41,293 nucleotides of DNA from Lactobacillus kefiranofaciens (lineage in GTDB: Bacteria > Bacillota > Bacilli > Lactobacillales > Lactobacillaceae): assembly GCF_900103655.1 (NCBI RefSeq), contig NZ_FMXC01000020.1, forward strand, positions 1 through 41,293, in the 5' to 3' direction. Within the stretch, counting starts at the first letter, position 1. Every line of letters starts with the position of its first letter. Under the pieces are notes generated by a model. It did no database searches. It was not told where the DNA came from and saw nothing but the letters and a program-made list of their open reading frames with translations. The position numbers were made by a program, and so were the translations under genes. Of this stretch, positions 34,685 through 41,293 are shown in pieces.

Positions 34685-34878
34685 AAAAAATCCTTTCTAA
34701 TCTATATTGATCATTATAAGCAATAAAATTATTTTTTATTTATCAATCCAGTATATATGAATATTTAAAGCAAAAATAATTATAATTGTTTGTATTTTAT
34801 ATTGAATAATACCAATTTTTCTGCTATACCTATTAGTATAAAATGTAATTCACGAATATACTTATGGAGGGAAAATAA

Positions 34879-35820
34879 GTGGTGAAATTCAAAAAAGTAT
34901 TAGTTGGTGCGTTGGCAGTGTTAGCTACCGTTTCGCTTGCCGCATGTTCAAACAATAAGAAGAGTTCATCTTCATCAAATGAACCTAAAGAATTGAATGT
35001 TGAATTCGTACCAAGTACGCAAGCCAACAAGATGGAAGCCAAAGCCAAGCCATTAGGTACGCTGCTCCAAAAGCAACTTCATATTCCAGTCCACGTCACG
35101 GTCTCTACCGACTATAGTGGTCTAGTTGAAGCAATGTCATCTAAGAAGGTAGACGTTGGTTTCATGCCACCATATTCATATATTTTGGCGCATAAGCGTG
35201 GGATTGCAGATGTGCTTTTGCAAGCAGAACGTTACGGCTACGATGAACCATCAGGCAAGATGAACCATACTTTAATGCACAAATATCGCGGCATGATCGT
35301 TGTTAAGAAGGGCTCAAAGATTAAGTCCTGGAAAGATCTAAAGGGCAAAAAGATTGCCATCGACGATCCAAGTTCTGCATCCGGTTATGTTTACCCAGTT
35401 GCGGAACTTTACAAGAAGGGTTTGAATGTCACCAAAGACTGCAAGCTCGTCAACATTAAGGGTGACGATCAGGAAGTTCTTTCAGTCTTAAACGGTGATG
35501 TCGATGCCGCATTTGTCTTCTCTGATGCACGTAATATTGCTGCTAAGGATGACAAGAAGGCAATGACGGACGTTGTGCCAATCTACTTCACCCAGTGGAT
35601 CCCTAATGACACTATTGCGGTTAGAAAAGATATGCCTGAAAAATTCAGAAAGAAGTTAGCTAAGGCATTTAAGAATATCGCTAAGTCGAAGAAAGGCAAC
35701 AAGATTATTGAAAGTATCTACAACCACTACGGTTATGTTGATGCTAAGGATTCAGACTTTGATGGCTTGCGTGAATACCAAAAGATTGTCAACAAGGCTA
35801 CCGGCACTAATAACAAATAA
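34879..35820 (+). CDS. PhnD-type phosphate/phosphonate-binding lipoprotein, orphan
   Basis: A 313-residue extracellular solute-binding protein with a lipoprotein signal peptide (MVKFKKVLVGALAVLATVSL, lipobox LAAC at about 20-23) and a Ser/Asn/Lys-rich linker. The mature part has the type-II binding-protein pattern of the PhnD family: VTVSTDYSGLVEAMSSKKVDVGFMPPYSYILA, DDPSSASGYVYPV, and DAAFVFSDAR. No ABC permease or ATPase is adjacent, so its transporter is elsewhere. Ligand unknown (phosphate, phosphite or phosphonate). Two tandem GTG starts (34879, 34882) share a GGAGGG site. Confidence 0.85.
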   Translation: MVKFKKVLVGALAVLATVSLAACSNNKKSSSSSNEPKELNVEFVPSTQANKMEAKAKPLGTLLQKQLHIPVHVTVSTDYSGLVEAMSSKKVDVGFMPPYSYILAHKRGIADVLLQAERYGYDEPSGKMNHTLMHKYRGMIVVKKGSKIKSWKDLKGKKIAIDDPSSASGYVYPVAELYKKGLNVTKDCKLVNIKGDDQEVLSVLNGDVDAAFVFSDARNIAAKDDKKAMTDVVPIYFTQWIPNDTIAVRKDMPEKFRKKLAKAFKNIAKSKKGNKIIESIYNHYGYVDAKDSDFDGLREYQKIVNKATGTNNK

Positions 35821-35842
35821 AAAACTGATTTGAAGTTAAAAG

Positions 35843-35876
35843 CCACTTTTTAGATCTATTCTAGAAAGTGGTTTTT
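35843..35876 (+). terminator. Terminator after the PhnD-type gene
   Basis: CCACTTT (35843-35849) pairs with AAAGTGG (35865-35871) around a 15-nt loop, then TTTTTG. Confidence 0.75.
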
Positions 35877-35943
35877 GCAATCCTCTTTTTTCTTTACTAA
35901 CTATCAAGTAGAATAGGTATAACGATCGAAGGGGGACTTATTT

Positions 35944-36876
35944 ATGAAGATTGCCGTTTTAACAGATAGTTCGGCTTACTTAACCAAAGAGCAACAAGAA
36001 AAATACCAGATCGATGTTTTGCCAATTCCAATTATCTGGGACGGTAAAACTTATCGCGATTTGATCGATATTGGCTATGAGGAGTTTTATCAAAAACTAG
36101 CTCAAGCAACCAATTTGCCTACTACTTCTCAACCAGCAATTGGTGACTTAAAAAAGAAAATTGATGAGTATGTTGATCAAGGTTACACCGATGTGATTAT
36201 TGTTAGCATTTCTAGTGGACTTTCAAGCTATTACTCTACTGTGATGAGCGTGGCTAGAGAAGAAAACAGAATTAAGATTCACCCATTTGATAGCAAGATT
36301 ACATGTGCTGGCGAAGCAGATTTTGCGATGCTAGCAGGGCGACTAGTTGAGGCAGGAGCGGACGTAGATCTGATTATGCATGATCTTATCGATTTGCAAA
36401 AAACGATGGATGTGCGCTTTATGGTAGATGATTTGAGTCACTTGAAACGCACTGGCCGCTTATCTAATGCCGCTAGCTTTGTTGGAACCTTGTTCAAGAT
36501 TAAGCCAATTTTATCAATTGACGTGCAGGGAGAAGGTCATATCTCTGCAATTGCCAAGGAACGCCAAACTAAGCGAGCTTATAAGCATATTCAAGATGAC
36601 TTTGATAATCTGACTAAGAACATGCCCTATGAGATTCAATGCACGATCTTTGATTCGCTTGATCCAGAGCAAAAGAAAAAATGGGTTGAAGACTATAGTG
36701 CCAAGTCTCCGAAGTATAAGTTTGATAACAGCATCATTGGCCCAGTGGTCGGTGTACACGTGGGCAAAGGTACAATGGCGATGATCTGGTGCCGCGACCT
36801 CGATGATTATTTTGATGAAAATGGTCAACCTGTTAAAGATATTAAGTCAAAAGAAGTTGCGGATGAAACAAAATAA
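35944..36876 (+). CDS. DegV-family fatty-acid-binding protein
   Basis: A 310-residue cytoplasmic DegV protein (FakB type). N-terminal signature: VLTDSSAYLTKEQ. The lipid-site loop appears as TTSQPAIGDL, followed by ISSGLSSYYSTV, and HLKRTGRLSNA in the second domain. FakB proteins present fatty acids to FakA for phosphorylation; the FakA gene is not adjacent. GGGGGA ribosome site. Flanked by terminators on both sides, so transcribed alone. Confidence 0.92.
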   Translation: MKIAVLTDSSAYLTKEQQEKYQIDVLPIPIIWDGKTYRDLIDIGYEEFYQKLAQATNLPTTSQPAIGDLKKKIDEYVDQGYTDVIIVSISSGLSSYYSTVMSVAREENRIKIHPFDSKITCAGEADFAMLAGRLVEAGADVDLIMHDLIDLQKTMDVRFMVDDLSHLKRTGRLSNAASFVGTLFKIKPILSIDVQGEGHISAIAKERQTKRAYKHIQDDFDNLTKNMPYEIQCTIFDSLDPEQKKKWVEDYSAKSPKYKFDNSIIGPVVGVHVGKGTMAMIWCRDLDDYFDENGQPVKDIKSKEVADETK

Positions 36877-36910
36877 ATTATAAGTAAACAAATCTAGTTA
36901 CATACACATA

Positions 36911-36938
36911 AAAGCCCTTACACCTAAGGACTTTTTTC
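36911..36938 (+). terminator. Terminator after degV
   Basis: AAAGCCCTT (36911-36919) pairs with AAGGACTTT (36926-36934), one mismatch, then a T-run. Confidence 0.75.
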
Positions 36939-37001
36939 TTTATAATAAGTGCAGCACAAAAACTATTTGGAGAAAGAAACTTACAAGAAAAGGATGAGAA
37001 T

Positions 37002-37880
37002 ATGGCAGAAAAGAAATATGTCGGCAGTATTGAAGCCGGCGGTACCAAATTTATTGTAGCAGTACAAGATGTGGAAAGTGGCAAGGAAGTTGCCCGCGAC
37101 AGAATTCCTACTACCACCAATAAGGAAACCTTGCAAAAGTCTGCAGACTTCTTTAAAAAGCACCCGGTAGATGCATTAGGCATCGGTACCTTTGGTCCCA
37201 TTGACATCAACCCTAAGTCTCGTACTTTTGGTTATATTTTGGACACTCCAAAGCCAGGCTGGTCTGGGACTAATGTCAAAGGTTTCTTTGAAAAAGAACT
37301 CGGCATTCCTGTAGTAATGACTACCGACGTTAATGCATCTTGCTACGGTGAATATGTTGCCCGCGGCCGCGATGATTCTAAGAGCTACTTCTACGCAACT
37401 GTTGGTACTGGCGTAAGTGCCGGGATTGTACAAGCAGGCAAGCTTTTAGGTCTAAACCATCACCCTGAGATGGGCCACATGTTAGTGCGTCGCTACCCTG
37501 GCGATGACTACAAGGGTGCTTGTCCATTCCACAATGATGCTTGTGTTGAAGGAATGGCTGCGGGTCCAAGTCTTGAAGGCAGAACTGGTATCCCTGGTGA
37601 AAAATTATCTCGCGACAACAAGGTCTTCACTTACTCCGCATATTACATTGCTCAAATGCTTTTTAATGTTTACATGGCAGCACGTCCTGATGTAATGATT
37701 GTTGGTGGTTCAGTTTTAAACGAAGATGATCTGGTTAAGGTAAGAGAATTTTTCAATAAATTCAACAATAACTATGTAGCAATCCCAGATTTGAATGACC
37801 TGATCGTACGTCCAGCCGTTGCTCACAACGGATCTGCTACCTTGGGCGACTTTGAGCTTGCTAAGAATTTGCTTAAGTAA
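37002..37880 (+). CDS. scrK: ROK-family fructokinase
   Basis: A 292-residue sugar kinase. ATP-binding start GSIEAGGTKFIVAV; catalytic Asp in TTDVNASCYGE; the second phosphate loop VGTGVSAGIV; the zinc site and signature HPEMGHMLVRR...CPFHNDACVEGMAAGPS; and the adenosine motif MIVGGSVL. The HxxxC-x-H-x-C layout and length match bacterial fructokinases (fructose to fructose 6-phosphate). No sucrose or PTS gene lies nearby. AAGGATGAG site; own terminator. Confidence 0.9.
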   Translation: MAEKKYVGSIEAGGTKFIVAVQDVESGKEVARDRIPTTTNKETLQKSADFFKKHPVDALGIGTFGPIDINPKSRTFGYILDTPKPGWSGTNVKGFFEKELGIPVVMTTDVNASCYGEYVARGRDDSKSYFYATVGTGVSAGIVQAGKLLGLNHHPEMGHMLVRRYPGDDYKGACPFHNDACVEGMAAGPSLEGRTGIPGEKLSRDNKVFTYSAYYIAQMLFNVYMAARPDVMIVGGSVLNEDDLVKVREFFNKFNNNYVAIPDLNDLIVRPAVAHNGSATLGDFELAKNLLK

Positions 37881-37912
37881 AGATATATAAGAACTAACTA
37901 AGTATATAATAG

Positions 37913-37957
37913 AAAGACTCCACTTATTAAGAAAGACGTAAGGGAGTCTTTTTTTAT
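37913..37957 (+). terminator. Terminator after the fructokinase gene
   Basis: AAAGACTCC (37913-37921) pairs perfectly with GGAGTCTTT (37943-37951), then more T. Confidence 0.82.
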
Positions 37958-38037
37958 ATCCTTTTTTGACTTAATCCTGTAGTATAGACTATATAAAGCT
38001 AATAGATTTATCTGAATTATAGAAAGGGATCATGACA

Positions 38038-38205
38038 ATGAATAAGACAGATAATGGCTTAAAAGACAAAGTTGTCGGCAAAGTGAAAGAAGTCGAAGGT
38101 AAGGTTACCGGCGACAAGATTCGCGAAGCCCAAGGCAAAGCTCAACAGGCAAAAGGCAAGATCAAAGATAAGGCTAAGAGGCTGAAGGAAGATCTTGAAC
38201 ATTAA
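38038..38205 (+). CDS. CsbD-family stress protein
   Basis: A 55-residue, highly charged, probably disordered or helical protein. The CsbD pattern is clear: LKDKVVGKVKEVEGKVTGDKIREAQGK in segments, then AKGKIKDKAK. CsbD proteins are induced by general stress; their function is unknown. Two in-frame ATGs occur (38032 and 38038); the second has the better distance from AAAGGGA. It precedes another stress-type small gene by 48 bp and may share its transcript. Confidence 0.9.
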   Translation: MNKTDNGLKDKVVGKVKEVEGKVTGDKIREAQGKAQQAKGKIKDKAKRLKEDLEH

Positions 38206-38253
38206 AACATTGACAAACTAACAGAGCTATTAGAAAGAAAAAAGGTGATACTC

Positions 38254-38514
38254 ATGTTACACTGGATTTGGGTTTTAATTGTAGGAGCTATTATTGGCGC
38301 TATTGCTGGTGCTACCACTGGCAGAGGCGGTGCAATGGGTTGGCTTGCTAATATTTTAGCTGGTTTAATCGGCTCATCTCTTGGTCAAGCAATCTTTGGC
38401 GAATGGGGACCAAACGTAGCAGGTATGGCAATCGTGCCATCGCTGCTAGGAGCAATTATTTTAGTGCTGGTTGTTTCATTCGTATTATGGATGCTCAATA
38501 GAAGAACTGACTAA
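38254..38514 (+). CDS. GlsB/YeaQ/YmgE-family small membrane protein
   Basis: An 86-residue protein with three hydrophobic helices and glycine-rich turns (GAIIGAIAGATTGRGGAMGWLANILAGLIGSSLG), the pattern of the 'transglycosylase-associated' family, which is not in fact an enzyme. Members are stress-induced membrane proteins. The ATG at 38254 follows AAAGGTG at the right distance; an upstream in-frame GTG overlaps the ribosome site. Probably co-transcribed with csbD. Confidence 0.88.
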   Translation: MLHWIWVLIVGAIIGAIAGATTGRGGAMGWLANILAGLIGSSLGQAIFGEWGPNVAGMAIVPSLLGAIILVLVVSFVLWMLNRRTD

Positions 38515-38533
38515 GAACTAAAATTGAATAATA

Positions 38534-38560
38534 AAAAAGGGCACGCAATGTGTCCTTTTT
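38534..38560 (+). terminator. Terminator after the csbD/GlsB-type pair
   Basis: AAAAAGGGCAC (38534-38544) pairs with GTGTCCTTTTT (38550-38560) with one wobble; T-run included. Confidence 0.8.
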
Positions 38561-38561
38561 G

Positions 38562-38577
38562 TGTTTCATGTGAAACT
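38562..38577. promoter_or_regulatory. Near-parS palindrome, copy 2
   Basis: TGTTTCATGTGAAACT matches 14 of 16 positions of TGTTTCACGTGAAACA. It lies between the terminator and the stop codon of the convergent hydrolase gene, about 18 kb from oriC, and shares 14 identical bases with copy 1. Confidence 0.5.
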
Positions 38578-39615
38578 TTACTTCTTTTTCTCTGCTTCTT
38601 TTTCTGCTATAAATCGTCTTTTGATCTCGTCAGGCAAAATGCTTGGCACCGTAGTGTCATAAAATTCAAAGAAAATCGGTGCCTTCTTTGAATCATTGCT
38701 CTTGGGATACATGGCAAAATCCGTCTCAGAAAATGGCAAACTAATGTTGCCACGAATGGCGTTGATAATTTCGCCGAGCATATGCAAAAAGTATTTTCGC
38801 GTTTCCGGTGGCAGCGACATAATTACTCGGCTGAAGCGAACGGTACCCAATAATTTGTGCGCAGTGATTTGAAAGACATCGGTAATGTTCAATTCATCGA
38901 AGGCTTGAAAAAGTGCGTCCCATAATTCACCGCGCTGCTTATCAGGAATAGTATGGTTAAAATCAATAAAGGAATGACGCAAAGAACGAGCTCCTGAAGA
39001 TAAACTATCAGCTAAAACGAAGCTATCTCGACCCACGCTCCATCTGCGCGGATCGTGTTGCTGTACCATTGGTGCCGTGCTTTTAACAATAATTACGCGT
39101 TCAGGATGATCCAGCATGGTACCGATGATAGAGCTTTCTGGCAGATAAGTCTTCATCTTGGCTTCAGCGCGCACGAAGCCGGGGGCCTTCCAGACCTGGT
39201 GAAAAAATCCGGGTCCGTCAAAACTGAGTGCACGAATGATGCGGTCTTGCAACTCCGGTTCAGCCACGCTTAATGCATATTCGGCATAGTTGCCACCTTT
39301 AGAGTGACCAGCTAAGTAGATTTTGTCATTAGGATATTTTTGTGCGATTTCTCTCAGGTAATCAGCCGCCACGTCTTGACCGTAGGCCTTAGGCATATAG
39401 TTCATGTTCATGTCTTCATTCCAACCGATCAATGAGCTGTCAGTACCGCGGTAGACAATGATGATCGTATCGGCAGTTAAGCGAAAAGTGGCCGCGGTAA
39501 ATTGAAGAGGATAAGGATCTGTCTCTAAGCGATTGGTCCAGTTTAAAATCTGGAGTTCGCCTAAACGAGGACTTTGAGGTAAAAGCAAGACTTGTGAGCC
39601 GGCTAAATCTTGCAT
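38578..39615 (-). pseudogene. Mbeg1-like (DUF2974) serine hydrolase gene, 5' end missing
   Basis: A lipase-like alpha/beta hydrolase with the nucleophile elbow GHSKGG, IIIVYRGTDSSLIGWNEDMNM upstream of it, and SFDGPGF after it, as in DUF2974. The first ATG gives 345 residues, but coding similarity appears to continue upstream in frame (reading ...TTLKEVAEKLRILPSFQVQ before the Met) back to a TAG near 39699, without any ATG, GTG or TTG. About 40 family N-terminal residues (usually containing ...DYLKWRGDLTF...) are absent. The frame runs into the mgtC 3' end, so a deletion probably joined the two. A short active protein from the internal ATG cannot be excluded, but no ribosome site is seen. Confidence 0.7.
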
Positions 39616-39677
39616 TTGAACCTGAAATGAAGGTAAGATGCGTAGCTTTTCCGCTACTTCTTTTAAAGTTGTGTCCC

Positions 39678-40388
39678 TTAGCCGTTCGATCTACCGCCAC
39701 GCGTGTAACTGATTCGATCGATATCAGGGTACTTTCTTAAAGACATGATGATCTTATTTTCATCAAGCTTATTATTGATTACGCCGTCTACATAGAATAC
39801 AATCCATTTTTCACTAACATCGAGAATCTTAATTGAGATATTCTCAACATGACTGTTCTCTAATTCTTTTTGAATACGAGAAAGAATCCGTGGTGTATTC
39901 GCGGCTTCAATCTGGATGTTGAAGCGAATGTGCGGGGTAATCTTGCTAATGATCATATCATCGTGGAAGAGCATCTGGATTAAGAAAAGCAGAGCCGTTG
40001 AAAGAATGCCCATGAAGTACATCCCAGCACCGATGGCCATCCCGATTGCGGCAGTGGCCCAGACGCCGGCAGCTGTAGTTAGACCAGAAATTTGTTCTTT
40101 TCTCACCAAAATCGTGCCGGCACCGATAAAGGAAATACCGGTAACGATCTGGGCGGCGATTCTTGATGGGTCCAGCGCGATATCTCGCATGTTCAATATG
40201 TCATTGAAGCCGTACTTAGAAACAATCATAAAAAGTGCGGATGCAATCGCTACTACAATGTGGGTTCGGATACCGGCGCTTTTTCTCTGAATTGCCCGTT
40301 CGTAACCAATCACGCCACCACAGAGGGCGGCAACAACAATTCTAAGTAGCCAATCCAATTCAGTAGAAATTGGAGCTAATGTCTGCAT
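39678..40388 (-). CDS. MgtC/SapB-family membrane protein
   Basis: A 236-residue protein. The N-terminal membrane domain (about 1-145) shows the family signature CGGVIGYERAIQRKSAGIRTHIVVAIASALF and IVTGISFIGAGTIL with GLTTAAGVWATAAIGMAIG; a soluble C-terminal ACT-like domain follows (about 150-230). MgtC proteins are linked to Mg2+ stress and acid survival; the transport role is disputed. ATG 40388 has an AAGGAG site; an in-frame TTG lies one codon upstream. Its last residues (YTRGGRSNG) may be affected by the deletion at the hydrolase gene. Confidence 0.88.
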   Translation of the reverse strand: MQTLAPISTELDWLLRIVVAALCGGVIGYERAIQRKSAGIRTHIVVAIASALFMIVSKYGFNDILNMRDIALDPSRIAAQIVTGISFIGAGTILVRKEQISGLTTAAGVWATAAIGMAIGAGMYFMGILSTALLFLIQMLFHDDMIISKITPHIRFNIQIEAANTPRILSRIQKELENSHVENISIKILDVSEKWIVFYVDGVINNKLDENKIIMSLRKYPDIDRISYTRGGRSNG

Positions 40389-40496
40389 CAAATCACTCCT
40401 TATTTGGATAATCTATAAATGTTACATTATAATTCTAACGTAAATAAGTTGATTTGACAGTTTTCCAAACTTTTTTAACTTTTTTTGCAAAAAGAC

Positions 40497-40525
40497 TTGC
40501 ACAAGTCTAGTTCATATGGTTTAAT
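40497..40525 (+). promoter_or_regulatory. Promoter of tRNA-Thr
   Basis: A -35 TTGCAC (40497-40502) and -10 TTTAAT (40520-40525), 17-bp spacer, 32 bp before the tRNA. Confidence 0.6.
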
Positions 40526-40557
40526 AAATACTGTTGTTGATGAAGCAACACAGAGTT

Positions 40558-40630
40558 GCTGACTTAGCTCAGTTGGCAGAGCACCTCACTAGTAATGAGG
40601 AGGTCGGAAGTTCGAGCCTTCTAGTCAGCA
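40558..40630 (+). tRNA. tRNA-Thr(AGT)
   Basis: A complete cloverleaf: acceptor GCTGACT/AGTCAGC (7 bp), D arm GCTC/GAGC, anticodon stem CCTCA/TGAGG with loop CTAGTAA giving anticodon AGT after T33, and T arm GGAAG-TTCGAGC-CTTCT (first pair G-T). Discriminator A; CCA is not encoded. 73 nt. Anticodon AGT reads Thr codons. Confidence 0.95.
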
Positions 40631-40644
40631 TTAGAAATACGTTT

Positions 40645-40691
40645 AAGTCTTTCAAAGAAGTTCAACAAAGCTTGATTTGAAAGGCTTTTTT
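40645..40691 (+). terminator. Terminator after tRNA-Thr
   Basis: AAGTCTTTCAAA (40645-40656) pairs with TTTGAAAGGCTT (40676-40687) with a T-G pair, followed by TTTT. Confidence 0.75.
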
Positions 40692-40743
40692 GTTACTTTG
40701 AACTAATGTGAAATTCTTTGAAATAATAAGGCTTTTTTTGAAA

Positions 40744-40861
40744 TTAACACAATTCAAACACACAGATAAAATGCATGTGTTTAGAGTGTGTTTGAGTAAA
40801 ATTTGAGAGTGCTAAATATGGCGATTTAACAGGCTTTAAAGCCTGTTTTTTATTGTGTTAA
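40744..40861. repeat. Nested inverted-repeat element between tRNA-Thr and the IS982-type gene
   Basis: Perfect terminal repeats TTAACACAAT (40744-40753) and ATTGTGTTAA (40852-40861) bound 118 bp. Inside are a second pair, CAAACACA (40755-40762) and TGTGTTTG (40787-40794), and the 20-bp palindrome at 40828-40847. No reading frame. It could be a MITE-like remnant or a structured RNA. The rest of 40692-40941 shows no gene. Confidence 0.45.
40828..40850. terminator. Palindromic terminator-like hairpin
   Basis: AACAGGCTTTAAAGCCTGTT is a perfect 20-bp palindrome followed by TTT on the plus strand and preceded by AT-rich DNA. It could stop transcription from the tRNA side. Confidence 0.55.
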
Positions 40862-40941
40862 ATTATTAACCATCAGAGCATTTTAGTTAAAAATAAGTAA
40901 GTGACTTTTAGGCTAATATGTATAATATAATACGCGTGGTG

Positions 40942-41293
40942 CTAGTTAAATCGTTCTAGACAATAAGCCAAATTATAAGCTAAAATTGCAATTTCTAACC
41001 GGCTTTGAAAGCCTATCAGACTACGTGCTCGATTGTTCTCGGCATTGTAATAGGTCAGAAGCGAAAAGTCGCTTTCAATTGTTCTGCGAATAGCCATCAA
41101 TTGATGATCATTGTGCTTTTTAGCTCCTGTCATATTTTTACGATATGGTGTCCAAAGTTCATAACCCATTTGTTTTAGCTGTTGATGCAGTTCTTTGCCT
41201 AAATAGCCTTCGTCGCCAAGAAGATAGTAATTAGATGGATGGGTATTTTCCATCAGTTCAACTGTCTCCCTGGCATCATGAACTGATGCTTTT
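40942..41293 (-). CDS. IS982-family transposase, C-terminal part (cut by window edge)
   Basis: The frame stays open to the window end (reading KASVHDARETVELMENTHP...), so the N-terminal half lies outside. The visible part has LLGDEGYLGKELHQQLKQMGYELWTPYRKNM (with the second catalytic Asp) and RRTIESDFSLLTYYNAENNRARSLIGFQSRL (with the catalytic Glu), typical of IS982 enzymes. The C-terminal end appears complete. The terminal inverted repeat should lie near 40920-40940, but without the other end I cannot place it. Confidence 0.85.
   Translation of the reverse strand, partial: KASVHDARETVELMENTHPSNYYLLGDEGYLGKELHQQLKQMGYELWTPYRKNMTGAKKHNDHQLMAIRRTIESDFSLLTYYNAENNRARSLIGFQSRLEIAILAYNLAYCLERFN

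Noticed and set aside
36514..36828. Minus-strand frame over degV
   Set aside because: Complement shadow of a conserved gene.
1..41293. CRISPR arrays, rRNA operons, phage genes, riboswitches
   Set aside because: No regularly spaced repeats, rRNA sequence, phage structural genes or recognisable aptamer consensus seen.

Overview
The window is a chromosomal replication-origin region of a low-GC Firmicute, most likely a Lactobacillus of the acidophilus/crispatus/helveticus group. The evidence is the gene order rpmH-rnpA-yidC-mnmE-mnmG to the left and dnaA-dnaN-yaaA-recF-gyrB-gyrA-rpsF-ssb-rpsR-gdpP-rplI-dnaB to the right, a pyruvate oxidase gene beside mnmG, many TTG starts with good ribosome binding sites, and lactobacillus-type small proteins. 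The genus call is inference from gene content; no database was searched.

Layout. 1-720: the 3' end of an IS3-family (IS150-type) element. 754-3858: a copper-resistance operon (copY, membrane-anchored cupredoxin, soluble cupredoxin, copA) with two cop boxes in its promoter. 3855-4502: a Crp/Fnr-type regulator with a perfect FNR-type box before its own start. 4696-6061: a frameshifted MFS transporter. 6111-13445 (minus strand): a 50-aa protein, a four-repeat hypothetical protein, a ClC antiporter, gnd, a secreted basic protein flanked by two copies of one palindrome, and a pyruvate oxidase broken by an 8-bp tandem duplication. 13774-18610: mnmG, mnmE, yidC, rnpA, rpmH. 18711-20600: a bipartite oriC around dnaA, with DnaA boxes on both sides and a DnaA-trio/AT-rich unwinding element before dnaN. 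20624-33188: replication and ribosomal genes read away from the origin. 33286-34684 (minus): an Rgg-family regulator with an in-frame stop at codon 12, followed by a 13-residue double-tryptophan peptide gene and two small membrane-protein genes; this looks like a quorum-sensing cassette. 34879-38514: an orphan phosphonate-type binding lipoprotein, DegV, a ROK fructokinase, CsbD and a GlsB/YeaQ-type membrane protein. 38578-40388: a 5'-truncated Mbeg1-like hydrolase gene and mgtC. 40558-40630: tRNA-Thr(AGT). 40942-41293: a truncated IS982-type transposase.

Most genes run away from oriC. The exceptions on the left arm are the copper operon and the MFS gene, which lie head-on to replication. Four genes look damaged (MFS, pox, rgg, Mbeg1-like) and an IS sits at each edge, so the accessory parts are decaying while the replication core is intact. 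Near-parS palindromes occur at 9.18, 27.87 and 38.56 kb around oriC.
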